NCBI RefSeq assembly: GCF_026420865.1
Contig: NZ_JAPCWC010000010.1
Span: 1-64,000 of the forward strand
Source: Novosphingobium clariflavum
GTDB lineage: Bacteria; Pseudomonadota; Alphaproteobacteria; Sphingomonadales; Sphingomonadaceae
Length of the DNA: 64,000 nt
Reading direction: 5' to 3'
Part shown: one piece after another, positions 16,677 to 25,527 of the stretch
How positions within the stretch are numbered: the stretch's first letter is position 1
Layout: each line of letters opens with the position of its first letter
Made by a program: the position numbers and the translations under genes
The notes under the pieces: model-generated
Database searches by the model: none
What the model saw: only the letters and a program-made list of their open reading frames with translations
What the model was told of the DNA's origin: nothing

Positions 16677-17711
16677 TCAGGCCGCCTTGCGGGTCGCGCC
16701 GAGCACCGTCAGCGTATAGGCCAGCCACAGAGCGGTGCAGACGGCGAACCCGACGAGGGCATGCGGCGCCAGACCGCACAGGATCAGCACGGCGGCAAGG
16801 GCGGCAAAGAAGTCGCGCATGGTCAGCCAGGTCAGCCATTGCATCAGCCGCGAGGGCCGGCGCGCGGCATGGTGCTTGACCGCATCGAACGTAAAGGCGC
16901 CGCCCTGCCGCGCCGAACGCATGCCGATGGCGGCCAGCCCGCTCGCCAGCATGACGAGGCCCGCCGCGCCCGCCATCGCCGCGCCGGAATGCCCCGCCAA
17001 CGCCAGATTGACCGTCACGCCGCCGATGAAGGCAAGGTTGGTCGCCGCATCGATCAGGCTGTCGATCATCGCCCCACGCGGCGAGGTCTGGAACGTGGCG
17101 CGGGCGATCTCTCCATCGACGCCGTCGAAGATCGAGGCCGCCTGGAACAGCAGCGCCCCTGCCATGAGCCCGCGCTCCCCGCCCAGCAGCAGGCATGCCG
17201 CCATCGCAAGCCCCAGCAGCGCCGTGCCGACACTGGCATGGTTCGGGGTGATCCCGGGGATCTTCAGAAGCTGGCGGGAGATGGCCTGCGATACCGGGCG
17301 GTTGAGATGGCGCGACACGATACCGTCGCCGGGTTTTGCCGTGGCGGCAAGCAGCGCCGCGCCCGCCGCCCGCAAGGCCGCGAGCGGTTCCGCTCCGCCG
17401 CGCGCCGCCGCCGGCATCTCGATATGCGCGGCGGCAAGCACCAGCGCCACCCCGTCAAGCACCGGGGCGCCGCCTTGCGGTTGCCAGCCCTCCTGCGCGG
17501 TGCGGCACACCGCCCCCGGCACCAGCCGCGCCCACTGCGCCCGGCAATGGGCACTCGGCTCCCATGGCCCGGGCGTCACGACGATGCACGAGACGCTCTC
17601 CCCGCGATCCTCGGCCAGCGCCTGGACCGCCGCCCGGACGGCGGCAGGAATGCCGGCCACGAGACAGGCCGCCGCCCGCGCGGAAGGGAAGGCGATCACA
17701 AGGCTTTGCAC
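16677..17711 (-). CDS. CDP-alcohol phosphotransferase with degenerate nucleotidyltransferase-like N-terminus
   Basis: Membrane enzyme of about 344 residues. The C-terminal part holds the exact CDP-alcohol phosphotransferase signature, DG-x2-AR-x8-G-x3-D-x3-D, at FDGVDGEIAR...RGAMIDSLID, with several membrane helices. The N-terminal ~140 residues resemble a nucleotidyltransferase fold without its G-x-G-x-R loop. This layout recalls the IPCT/DIPPS fusion proteins that make di-myo-inositol phosphate from CDP-inositol. A separate nucleotidyltransferase and an inositol-phosphate synthase lie nearby, so CDP-inositol is a plausible donor; this is inference. I chose the GTG at 17709-17711 (CGGAGTCC upstream); an in-frame GTG at 17795 would lengthen it by 28 residues. 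Divergent from a second phosphotransferase. Confidence 0.82.
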   Translation of the reverse strand: MQSLVIAFPSARAAACLVAGIPAAVRAAVQALAEDRGESVSCIVVTPGPWEPSAHCRAQWARLVPGAVCRTAQEGWQPQGGAPVLDGVALVLAAAHIEMPAAARGGAEPLAALRAAGAALLAATAKPGDGIVSRHLNRPVSQAISRQLLKIPGITPNHASVGTALLGLAMAACLLLGGERGLMAGALLFQAASIFDGVDGEIARATFQTSPRGAMIDSLIDAATNLAFIGGVTVNLALAGHSGAAMAGAAGLVMLASGLAAIGMRSARQGGAFTFDAVKHHAARRPSRLMQWLTWLTMRDFFAALAAVLILCGLAPHALVGFAVCTALWLAYTLTVLGATRKAA

Positions 17712-17830
17712 GATGAAGGACTCCGGATTTCGGGGGAACACTTGGCGCCGGGCAAGAGCGCCGTATAAGGCGGCGAAACAGGCTCCGCCGGACACGGCCG
17801 GCCGCAGGCGACGACCAACGAACAGGAACG

Positions 17831-18745
17831 ATGAGCGCAGATCTTCGCCAATCGCATGGAGCGCCCGCTTCGCACCAGCGCCCTGCAGCCCGCCCGCGCG
17901 AGCTTCAGGACGGGCTCAACCACCGGCTTTACCACCCGCTGGCCTGGCGGCTCGCGGTGCAACTCTCGGCAACGCCGGTGACACCCAACGCGGTCTCGGT
18001 CGCGGGCGCCCTGCTCGTCGTCATGGCCGGGCTCGCCTATGTCGGCCTGCCCTGGCCGGTCGGGGCAGTGGCCGGCCTCTGCCTGCACATGAGCTGGCAC
18101 GTGTTCGACGGCGCCGACGGCGACCTCGCGCGCCTGACCGGGCGCAGCAGCCCCTCCGGCGAACTGGTCGACGGGATCTGCGACTATGCCAGCCACATCG
18201 TGCTCTACCTGCTGCTCGGCTTCCAGCTGCAACAGAGCCTCGGCGCGATTGCCTGGCTGCCGACCCTCGGCGCGGGACTGAGCCGTGTGGTCCAGGCGAA
18301 CTGGTACGAAACCCGGCGCCGCCAATACCAGTGGTGGGCGTACGGCGTGCCATGGCTGCGCCAGACGCAGGACCAGCGCGGACAGCGCGCATCCGGGCTC
18401 GGCGCCGCCTACCTGAAGCTTGCCCAGCGCACCGGGCCGAGGAGCGAGGCGCTCGATGCGGCGATTGCCGGGGCCGCCGACGATGCGCAGGCGCTGGCCC
18501 GCGTGCGGCAGGCGGTACGGGACGCCAGCGCCGCCCTGCTCCCGCCGACCCCGCTCCTGGGCGCCAATTACCGGACCATCGGGCTGGGGCTTTCGATGCT
18601 GGCGGGCTCGCCGCTCTGGTACTTCCTCTATGAAGCGGCGGCGCTCAACCTGCTGCTGCTTGGGTCGATCCTGCGCGCGGCGCGCGGTGTGCGCACGGTT
18701 TCGCTCGGCCTCGCTCATGCCCCGGCCCCCAGCACCCGGCGGTAG
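17831..18745 (+). CDS. CDP-alcohol phosphatidyltransferase family protein
   Basis: A 304-residue membrane enzyme of the same superfamily as its divergent neighbour. The signature is complete at FDGADGDLARLTGRSSPSGELVDGICDY, preceded by TPVTPNAVSVAG. The middle, about residues 160-235, is a polar stretch around an RRRQYQWWAYGVPW segment that is not part of the usual fold. Members transfer a phospho-alcohol from a CDP-alcohol to an acceptor hydroxyl. The ATG at 17831 follows AGGAACG. The location beside inositol and capsule genes suggests an acceptor in polysaccharide or lipid-carrier assembly rather than ordinary phospholipid synthesis. Its 3' end overlaps the convergent glycosyltransferase gene by 31 bases. 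Confidence 0.85.
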   Translation: MSADLRQSHGAPASHQRPAARPRELQDGLNHRLYHPLAWRLAVQLSATPVTPNAVSVAGALLVVMAGLAYVGLPWPVGAVAGLCLHMSWHVFDGADGDLARLTGRSSPSGELVDGICDYASHIVLYLLLGFQLQQSLGAIAWLPTLGAGLSRVVQANWYETRRRQYQWWAYGVPWLRQTQDQRGQRASGLGAAYLKLAQRTGPRSEALDAAIAGAADDAQALARVRQAVRDASAALLPPTPLLGANYRTIGLGLSMLAGSPLWYFLYEAAALNLLLLGSILRAARGVRTVSLGLAHAPAPSTRR

Positions 18746-19845
18746 ACCGCAAGGTTGGCTTCGGCGAACCGGCGCCAGCTGAGTTCGCCCGCCCGCGCCA
18801 GGCCGCGTTGCCGCATGACCTCGGCCAGCCCGGCATCGTCGACCACGCGCCGCAACTGGGCGGCGATGGCGCCTGGATCGTACGGGCTGGCAAGCAGCGC
18901 CGCGCCCGCGGTCACTTCCGGCATCGCCGAGACGTCGCTGGTCACCACCGGGCAGCCGCAGGCCATGGCCTCGGCCAGCGGATTGCCGAAGCCTTCGCAG
19001 AACGAGGGATGCAGCAGCGCCGCGGCGGAGGAATAGAGCGCCAGCAGGTCCTCGAAGGCCACCCCCGCCAGCACCTGCACGCGCCCGCCGATCCCCAGCT
19101 GCTCCGCCAATGCCAGCAGCGCGCTGGCGCCCCGGCCCATGCGCTGGACCAGCACGAGATCGACATCGCCACGCCCCGCAAACGCCTGCGCAAATGCCCG
19201 CAGCGCCCCATCGTGGTTCTTGTAGGGCGCATATTGGCCAACCGTCAGGACATGGCGCCGCCCCGCCGCCAGCCCCAGCGCGGCGAGCCTGCCCTCCATG
19301 CCGCCGACAGGCGCAAAGCGCGGCGAAACCCCCGACAGGGTGACCGAAGTGCGCGCCGCCGCCGACGGCGCCAGTGCCGCGATCGCGCCTGCGCTGGCCG
19401 CGCTGACCGTCGCCAGTGCCGCCGCATCCCGCAGCGCCCGGCGGATGCCGTGCCGGTAGAACGCACGGTCGATCAGCCCCCGCACGCCCGAGCGGCACCA
19501 TGACGGGTGGGTCAGCCACATGACGTCGTGAACCGTCACGACACAAGGCACGGGAAGCCCCGCGGGCATGATGTTGGCCGGTGCATGGAACAGATCGACC
19601 CCCTTGAGGTCAACGACATGGCGCAGCCACCACATCGTTGCCGGCCCGTTCGCGGCATGGGGCACGATCACTTCGGCAACATTGCGCGCGGTGCTGAGCG
19701 GCGTGCTGCGCCCGGCGCTGCGCAGCAGCAGGAACCGCAGGTCGGGGGCAAGCATGGGTGCCCAATCCACCAGGCCTTGCACGACCTCGCCGATCCCGCT
19801 CGGGCGAGCGCCGATATAGCGGCAGTCGATGCAGATGGTGGTCAT
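18715..19845 (-). CDS. Glycosyltransferase family 4 protein
   Basis: Cytoplasmic GT-B glycosyltransferase of 376 residues. The donor-binding C-terminal domain carries VGQYAPYKNHDGALRAF and the EX7E motif EGFGNPLAEAM. The N-terminal half has HAPANIMPAG and VVTVHDVMWL typical of GT4 enzymes that use NDP-sugars. The specific sugar is not predictable. It is transcribed opposite to the main capsule operon, with a 495-base gap before the inositol-phosphate synthase gene, and its tail overlaps the convergent phosphotransferase gene. It probably helps assemble the exported glycan of this locus. Confidence 0.88.
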   Translation of the reverse strand: MTTICIDCRYIGARPSGIGEVVQGLVDWAPMLAPDLRFLLLRSAGRSTPLSTARNVAEVIVPHAANGPATMWWLRHVVDLKGVDLFHAPANIMPAGLPVPCVVTVHDVMWLTHPSWCRSGVRGLIDRAFYRHGIRRALRDAAALATVSAASAGAIAALAPSAAARTSVTLSGVSPRFAPVGGMEGRLAALGLAAGRRHVLTVGQYAPYKNHDGALRAFAQAFAGRGDVDLVLVQRMGRGASALLALAEQLGIGGRVQVLAGVAFEDLLALYSSAAALLHPSFCEGFGNPLAEAMACGCPVVTSDVSAMPEVTAGAALLASPYDPGAIAAQLRRVVDDAGLAEVMRQRGLARAGELSWRRFAEANLAVYRRVLGAGA

Positions 19846-20340
19846 GGAGCGCCGGGCCTTCGAAGGGCAGCCGCGAGAGCGCGGCGAGAAGCGTTTTCGC
19901 CACCTTCATGGCAGCAGGATCAGGCCGCTGCAAGCAAGCGCACCACAAAAACAGCGCCGAAAATAAAATTCAAGGCTGCTCGGCAACGGCTCCGTCATCC
20001 CCTCGAAACCCCGCCGGAAGCATTGCAACACAATACCGAAAATTACCCCAATTCGGGCCAACAAGAGACGAACCGATGAAACAATATCGAAACACGCACG
20101 TGAACTGACGCCCTCATCCCTCAGGGCAAGATCACGGCAGGAAACGGCAAGCATGTTCATCGTGCCTCTCAAGGATGGCTGTCATGCCGACCGCGAGCGG
20201 CGCCCGGGGCGTTTTCCCGGCGTATTCGCGGATAACGACCATAAAATTACGCGCATTATTAAAACATAGTTCGTTCTTATTTGAATAATACGTAATTAAA
20301 TACAGAATTCACATTGATATGATCTGGAGTTAAGCCTGCA
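19846..20340. other. 495-base divergent intergenic region before the capsule operon
   Basis: No convincing gene is seen; the only open frames lack codon bias and homology. GC drops sharply in the last 150 bases before the inositol-phosphate synthase gene, where AT-rich runs make this the likely promoter and regulatory region for the capsule operon. TGGAG (20325-20329) is the ribosome site for the gene at 20341. Confidence 0.5.
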
Positions 20341-21441
20341 ATGACAGCAATCAAGGTCGCGGTAATCGGTGTAGGCAATTGCGCCAGTTCGCTGATTCAA
20401 GGTGTGGCCCATTATGCAGCCACCGGATCGAGCAGCGGCCTGATCCATGAACGCATCGGCGGCTACGGGGCGGCGGACGTCGAGTTCGTCATGGCGGTGG
20501 ACATCGATGCCCGCAAGGTCGGCCTGGACCTTGCCGATGCCATTTTCGCGGCCCCGAACAACACCACCGTGTTCCACCGCGACGTGCCCGCGACCGGGGT
20601 GACGGTCATGAAGGGCGTGGCACTGGACGGCGTCGCGCGCCACATGACCACGGCCGGACCGCGCGGCTTCATCGTCTCGGACGCCGCGGAACCCGACCAG
20701 GCCGCCGTGGTCGCGGCGCTGCGCGCCTCGGGCGCCGACATCCTGATCAACTTCCTTCCGGTCGGCTCGCAGAAGGCCAGTGAATTCTACATGGAATGCG
20801 CGCTCGAGGCAGGACTCGGCGTCGTCAACTGCATTCCCGTGTTCATTGCCAGCGACCCGGCATGGGAAGCGCGCTTCCGCGAACGCGGCCTGCCCATCGT
20901 CGGCGACGACATCAAGGCCCAGGTCGGCGCCACCATCGTCCACCGCACGCTTTCGAGCCTGTTCACCGCGCGCGGCGTGACCACCGAGCGCACGTACCAG
21001 CTCAATACAGGCGGCAATACCGACTTCATGAACATGCTCGACAGAGATCGCCTTTCGAGCAAGAAGGAATCGAAGACCGAGGCCGTACAGGCAGCGCTGG
21101 CGCACCGGCTTGCCGACGAGAATATCCTTATCGGCCCGTCGGAATACGTTCCCTGGCAGAAGGACAACAAGATCTGCTTCCTGCGCATGGAAGGCGCGCA
21201 GTGGGGCGACGTGCCGATGCACCTGGAACTGCGCCTCTCGGTCGAGGACAGCCCCAATGCAGCGGCCTGCGTGATGGACGCGATCCGGTGCTGCAAGCTG
21301 GCGCTCGAACGCGGCGAGAGCGGCGCGCTGATCGCCCCGTCGGCCAGCTTCTGCAAGCATCCGCCGCAGCAGTTCGCCGACGAGACGGCGATGCGCCTGC
21401 TCGACAGCTATCTCGACGAAGAGCTGCGGGCCGCCGAATGA
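20341..21441 (+). CDS. ino1: Inositol-1-phosphate (myo-inositol-3-phosphate) synthase
   Basis: Converts glucose-6-phosphate to L-myo-inositol-1-phosphate with NAD+ as a transient oxidant. At 366 residues it is the short form found in actinobacteria and archaea, not the ~510-residue eukaryotic form. The NAD-binding loop is VAVIGVGNCASSLIQG at the N-terminus. Family motifs INFLPVGS, VNCIPVFIAS, VGDDIKAQVGATI and QLNTGGNTDFMNM follow. De novo inositol synthesis is uncommon in alphaproteobacteria. The gene overlaps the following nucleotidyltransferase by ATGA and heads an operon running through the capsule exporter, so the inositol phosphate is probably made for that polymer. Confidence 0.93.
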   Translation: MTAIKVAVIGVGNCASSLIQGVAHYAATGSSSGLIHERIGGYGAADVEFVMAVDIDARKVGLDLADAIFAAPNNTTVFHRDVPATGVTVMKGVALDGVARHMTTAGPRGFIVSDAAEPDQAAVVAALRASGADILINFLPVGSQKASEFYMECALEAGLGVVNCIPVFIASDPAWEARFRERGLPIVGDDIKAQVGATIVHRTLSSLFTARGVTTERTYQLNTGGNTDFMNMLDRDRLSSKKESKTEAVQAALAHRLADENILIGPSEYVPWQKDNKICFLRMEGAQWGDVPMHLELRLSVEDSPNAAACVMDAIRCCKLALERGESGALIAPSASFCKHPPQQFADETAMRLLDSYLDEELRAAE

Positions 21442-22280
21442 TCCCCGGCGCGCCCCGCCCCCCGAGGGACGCGCTGATCCTCGCGGCCGGTTACGGCAGC
21501 AGGCTGCGCCAGCTGGGTTCCTCCAAGCCGCTGACGCCGGTAGCCGGCATCCCGCTCATCGAGCTGGGCATGCGGCAGGCGGCAGCGGCCGGGGTGGAAC
21601 GCGTGGTCGTGGCGACCGGCCACGAAGCGGACCGCCTCGAGGCCGCGCTTCCCGCCATCGCCGCGCGCGCGGGCGTCCTGCTGGACGTGCGCCGCGTGGG
21701 GGACTGGTCGCGTCCCAACGGATGGTCGGTCCTGGCGGGCGCCGCAGCCATCGAAGGCAATTACCTGCTGATGATGGCCGACCACATCTTCTCCGCGCCG
21801 ATCCTTGCCGGGCTGGCACGGACCGGCACGCCCGGGCACGGAGTGACGCTGGCGATCGACCGCCGCACCGACAGCCCCATGGTCGATCCCGATGATGCCA
21901 CCTGGGTGCGCCTCGGCCGGGACGACAGGATCGTCCACATCGGCAAGACGATCGCCGACTACGATGCCGTCGATTGCGGCGCCTTTCTCGCGACGCCGGA
22001 ACTGGCCGAAGCCATCGGCGCGGCGATCGCCGCCGGGCGCGCGGGCAGCCTCTCGGACGGCATGCAGGTGCTGGCCGATCGGGGCCGCGCCGCCACCATG
22101 GACATCGGCTCCGCCTGGTGGATCGACGTCGACGATGCCCCCATGCACGCCCTTGCCGAAAGCATGGTGGCGCGCGAACTTCCCGGGATCTACGCAAGGG
22201 CGGGCGCGCGCGGCCCCGCCATGGCCGCAACCGCAATGGAAGCAGCCGAAATGGCCGCGCCCTCGCAGGCAGGCGCCTGA
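21438..22280 (+). CDS. Sugar/inositol-phosphate nucleotidyltransferase (probable CTP:inositol-1-phosphate cytidylyltransferase)
   Basis: Cytoplasmic nucleotidyltransferase of 280 residues. The activating loop ALILAAGYGSRLRQLGSSKPL is complete, and the metal-binding Asp is likely in LLMMADHIF. WVRLGRDDRIVHIGKTIADYDAVDCGAF matches the pattern of inositol-phosphate cytidylyltransferases of DIPP-producing organisms. It starts inside the stop of the inositol-phosphate synthase gene (ATGA), and two CDP-alcohol phosphotransferases lie nearby. Taken together these suggest CTP + inositol-1-phosphate to CDP-inositol. A hexose-1-phosphate substrate cannot be excluded from sequence alone. The last ~25 residues are Ala/Met-rich and probably non-catalytic. 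Confidence 0.8.
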   Translation: MIPGAPRPPRDALILAAGYGSRLRQLGSSKPLTPVAGIPLIELGMRQAAAAGVERVVVATGHEADRLEAALPAIAARAGVLLDVRRVGDWSRPNGWSVLAGAAAIEGNYLLMMADHIFSAPILAGLARTGTPGHGVTLAIDRRTDSPMVDPDDATWVRLGRDDRIVHIGKTIADYDAVDCGAFLATPELAEAIGAAIAAGRAGSLSDGMQVLADRGRAATMDIGSAWWIDVDDAPMHALAESMVARELPGIYARAGARGPAMAATAMEAAEMAAPSQAGA

Positions 22281-22287
22281 TCCGGCG

Positions 22288-23511
22288 ATGACCGAGGACC
22301 GCCCACTGCTGCTCGACGTCACGCGGCTGATCGCGCGCAGCTGGTCGCGCCGCTTGCCGACCGGGATCGACCGCGTCGGCCAGGCCTACCTGCGGCGCTT
22401 CGCCCTGCGCGCGCAGGCCGTCGTCCAGCACCGCGGCGCCGTGCGGGTGCTCGACCGGCCTCATTCGCAAGAGCTGTTCGACCTCTTGCTGGGCAGCGAC
22501 GCCGGGTTTCGCCGCCGCATGACCGCTTTCGCGCCCCGCGCGCTGGGCTGGGGCCGTGCACCGCGGCCCCAGCCCGGCACGATCTACCTCAACGTCAACC
22601 ACACCGACTTCGACCTTGCCAGCCACCAGCGCTGGATCCGCGCGGCCGGGCTGCGCAGCGCCTATCTGCTGCACGACCTGATCCCGCTGACCCACGCGGA
22701 GCATTGCCGCCCCCATGCCGTCCGCCGCCACCGGGGGCGGGTCCTGGGGGCGCTGCGGCACGGCGCGGGCATTGTCGTGAGCACCGCGGCGGTGGCACGG
22801 GACTTGCGGGACTTCGCCCGCCTCGAAGGACTGGAAGTGCCGCCGGTGCTGGTAGCGCCGATCGCCGGACAGCGCCTCGCCCCACCTGCCCGCAATGTGC
22901 CTGACCCTGGCGCACCTGCCCGCAGCGCGCCTGCCCGCAGCGCTCTTCGCCGCCCGTTCTTCCTGTGCCTCGGCACCATCGAAAGCCGCAAGAATCACCG
23001 CTTTCTGCTCGATGTCTGGGGCATGCTCGTGCGCCGGCTGGGCGAACAGGCCCCCGAACTGGTGATCGCGGGCCAGTGGGGCGCAGGCTCCGATCCGGTG
23101 CGTCGGCGCCTCGCCGGCGATCCGGCGCTGGGCGGGCGGGTGACCCTGCTCGAACGCTGCGGCGACGACGAAGTCGCGCGCCTGCTGGCCGCTGCCACCG
23201 CCCTGCTCCTGCCCACTCTCGCCGAAGGGTACGGCCTGCCGATGGTCGAGGCCTTGCAGGCCGGCACGCCGGTCATCGCCAGCGACCTGCCCTGCTTCCA
23301 CGAAGTCGGCCAGGGCATCCCCACGCTCCTGCCGGTGAACGCCGGGCTGCACTGGGAAACCGCCATCGCCGGCTTTGCCCCCGGCACCCCGGAGCACGAC
23401 CGCCAGCACGCCGCCATGGCGCGGTTCCGCCCCCCGACATGGGAGAGCCATTTCGACCGCGTCGAGACCTGGCTTTCCGCGCTAGGCGCCGCCCCCGCGC
23501 ACGCGGAGTGA
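22288..23511 (+). CDS. Glycosyltransferase family 4 protein
   Basis: GT-B glycosyltransferase of 407 residues. The C-terminal domain shows LGTIESRKNHRFLLDVW, a domain-linking RVTLLERCGDDEVARLL segment and the EX7E motif EGYGLPMVEAL. The N-terminal half has LPTGIDRVGQAYL and LLHDLIPLTH, which recur in capsule-type GT4 enzymes. A short repeated ARSAPARSA stretch near residue 218 lies in the inter-domain linker. It starts 7 bases after the nucleotidyltransferase gene and ends 7 bases before the kpsE-like gene, so it belongs to the operon. Donor and acceptor are unknown. Confidence 0.88.
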   Translation: MTEDRPLLLDVTRLIARSWSRRLPTGIDRVGQAYLRRFALRAQAVVQHRGAVRVLDRPHSQELFDLLLGSDAGFRRRMTAFAPRALGWGRAPRPQPGTIYLNVNHTDFDLASHQRWIRAAGLRSAYLLHDLIPLTHAEHCRPHAVRRHRGRVLGALRHGAGIVVSTAAVARDLRDFARLEGLEVPPVLVAPIAGQRLAPPARNVPDPGAPARSAPARSALRRPFFLCLGTIESRKNHRFLLDVWGMLVRRLGEQAPELVIAGQWGAGSDPVRRRLAGDPALGGRVTLLERCGDDEVARLLAAATALLLPTLAEGYGLPMVEALQAGTPVIASDLPCFHEVGQGIPTLLPVNAGLHWETAIAGFAPGTPEHDRQHAAMARFRPPTWESHFDRVETWLSALGAAPAHAE

Positions 23512-23518
23512 AAGACGC

Positions 23519-24694
23519 ATGGACACCCTGACCTCGCAAGCCGCGTACGATCCCCTGCCCCCCCGTTCGACGATGAAGGATACCGCGCTGTCCCGCCTCC
23601 AGTCCGGCCTGAAAACACTCGGCCAACCGATCTTCCTGTGCACCGTCCTGATCCCGACGCTGCTGGCGATCCTCTATTTCGGCGTCTTCGCCAGCGACGT
23701 CTACATCTCGGAATCGCGCTTCGTGGTGCGCAGCGCCAACAAGAGCAGCATGTCCCCGCTCGGCCTCATGCTGGGCGGCAGCGGGCTCAGCGCGGCGAGC
23801 GAGGAGAGCAATGCCGTGCAGGAATACCTCGGCTCGCGCCTGGCCTTGCAGGAAGCGGACAGCGACGGCCTGCTGACCCGCGCCTATTCCGCGCCCGCGA
23901 TCTTCTGGTTCGACCGTTTCGGCCTGGGCGGCAAGCGTGACCGCGAGCACTTCTACGAATACTACCTGAAGCGCGTCAAAGTGGAGAACGAGACCACCAC
24001 GCAAGTGGTCTACCTCACCGTGCGGGCCTACGATGCGAAACAGGCGCACGCGATCAACGAACGCCTGCTGGAACGCTCCGAAGCGCTGGTCAACCGCCTG
24101 TCGGACCGCGCGCGGGCGGATGCCGTCGCCGCCGCGAAGGCCGAAGCGGACGCGGCGCAGGAGCGCGCCCGCAGCGCCGCCCGCGCGCTGGCTGCCTATC
24201 GCAACGACGCGGGCGTGATCGACCCGGAGAAGGAAGCCGCAGTCCGCCTGCAGATGATCTCCAAGTTGCAGGACGAACTGCTCTCGGTCCGCACCCAGCT
24301 CAGCCAGCTCCAGAGCTACACCCCCGAGGCCTCGCAGATCCCCTACTTGCGCACGCAGGAACGCGCATTGCAGACGGAGATCGACCAGCAGACCAGCGGC
24401 ATCGCCGGTGGCCGCAAATCCCTCTCGGCCACCGCCGCGCGCTATCAGGAACTGCAGCTCGACAGCGAGATCGCCGGCAAGCAGCTCGCCACCGCGCTCG
24501 CCTCGCTGCAGGACGCGCGCAACGACGCCAGCCGCAAGCGCGCCTATGTGCAGCGCATCGCCGATCCGAGCACGCCGGACTATGCCATGGAGCCGCGCCG
24601 CGTGATCGGCATCTTCGCCACGCTGCTGCTCGGCCTGATCGCCTGGGGCGTGCTGTCGACGCTGCTGGTCGGCATTCGCGAGCACCGCGACTGA
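23519..24694 (+). CDS. kpsE: Capsule polysaccharide export inner-membrane protein (KpsE/CtrB/BexC family)
   Basis: Inner-membrane polysaccharide co-polymerase-type export protein of 391 residues. One membrane helix near residues 38-58 (FLCTVLIPTLLAILYFGVFA) and one near the C-terminus (GIFATLLLGLIAWGVLSTLL) enclose a large periplasmic domain with long coiled-coil stretches (about 195-345). YISESRFVVRS after the first helix is the family signature. It links the ABC transporter to the outer-membrane channel encoded at the operon's end. Its stop overlaps the first base of the permease gene. Confidence 0.92.
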   Translation: MDTLTSQAAYDPLPPRSTMKDTALSRLQSGLKTLGQPIFLCTVLIPTLLAILYFGVFASDVYISESRFVVRSANKSSMSPLGLMLGGSGLSAASEESNAVQEYLGSRLALQEADSDGLLTRAYSAPAIFWFDRFGLGGKRDREHFYEYYLKRVKVENETTTQVVYLTVRAYDAKQAHAINERLLERSEALVNRLSDRARADAVAAAKAEADAAQERARSAARALAAYRNDAGVIDPEKEAAVRLQMISKLQDELLSVRTQLSQLQSYTPEASQIPYLRTQERALQTEIDQQTSGIAGGRKSLSATAARYQELQLDSEIAGKQLATALASLQDARNDASRKRAYVQRIADPSTPDYAMEPRRVIGIFATLLLGLIAWGVLSTLLVGIREHRD

Positions 24695-25527
24695 TGGCCG
24701 GCGCAGCGCAAACCGGCACCGACAGGGCGGAACACGCCCCCCAGCAACCGTCGCTGCGGCAGAGCCTCAGCATCCAGCGGCGCGTCCTCGGTGCCCTGCT
24801 GATCCGCGAGATGCTGACCCGCTACGGGCGCCACAACATCGGGTTTCTCTGGCTTTTCGTCGAACCGATGATGTTCACGCTGGGTGTCACCGCGCTGTGG
24901 ACCGCCACCAAGTCGGTCCACGGCAGCGACCTGCCGATCGTCGCCTTCGCGCTCACCGGCTATTCCAGCGTCCTGCTCTGGCGCAACATGCCGGGGCGCT
25001 GCATCGGCGCGCTGTGGAGCAACTTGTCCTTGCTCTACCACCGCAACATCCGCGTGTTCGACATCTATGCCGCCCGCGTCATCCTCGAATTCGGCGGGGC
25101 GACGATCTCGTTCGCCACGCTCAGCCTGCTGTTCATCTCGGTCGGCTGGCTCAAGCCGCCCGAAAACGTGCTGGAAGTGGCCGGCGGCTGGCTGCTGATC
25201 GCCTGGTTCGGCGGCGCGCTGGCCGTCACGCTGGGCGCGCTCTCGCACGAGAGCGAGCTGGTCGACAAGCTGTGGCACCCCTTCTCCTACCTGCTGTTCC
25301 CGATGTCCGGCGCCGCCTTCATGGTCGACGCCCTGCCCAAGATCGCGCAGGACTACGTGCTCTACATCCCGATGGTCCACGGCACCGAGATCGTGCGCGA
25401 GGGCTACTTCGGCACCCGCGCCCATGCCCATTACGATCTCGCCTACGTGATCCCCTTCAGTCTCGTGCTGACGCTCGCGGGCCTGTTGGCGGTGCGCTGG
25501 GTCTCGGCCCGGGTGGTGCCCGAATGA
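24694..25527 (+). CDS. kpsM: Capsule ABC transporter permease (KpsM/CtrC family)
   Basis: Membrane permease of an ABC-2 type polysaccharide exporter, 277 residues with about six hydrophobic segments. ALLIREMLTRYGRHNIGFLWLFVEPMMF is the conserved N-terminal block of the KpsM/Wzm group, and MSGAAFMVDALP plus HGTEIVREGYFG are typical later motifs. It pairs with the ATPase encoded next, whose ATG overlaps this gene's stop. It exports a finished glycan across the inner membrane. Confidence 0.93.
   Translation: MAGAAQTGTDRAEHAPQQPSLRQSLSIQRRVLGALLIREMLTRYGRHNIGFLWLFVEPMMFTLGVTALWTATKSVHGSDLPIVAFALTGYSSVLLWRNMPGRCIGALWSNLSLLYHRNIRVFDIYAARVILEFGGATISFATLSLLFISVGWLKPPENVLEVAGGWLLIAWFGGALAVTLGALSHESELVDKLWHPFSYLLFPMSGAAFMVDALPKIAQDYVLYIPMVHGTEIVREGYFGTRAHAHYDLAYVIPFSLVLTLAGLLAVRWVSARVVPE

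Noticed and set aside
20105..20135. CATCCCTCA resembling the -35 part of the ECF promoter pattern
   Set aside because: No CGTAT element lies at the 13-14 base distance, and no metal gene follows.
19906..20172. Small minus-strand frame before the inositol-phosphate synthase gene
   Set aside because: No ribosome site, no homology, and codon use unlike the neighbouring genes.
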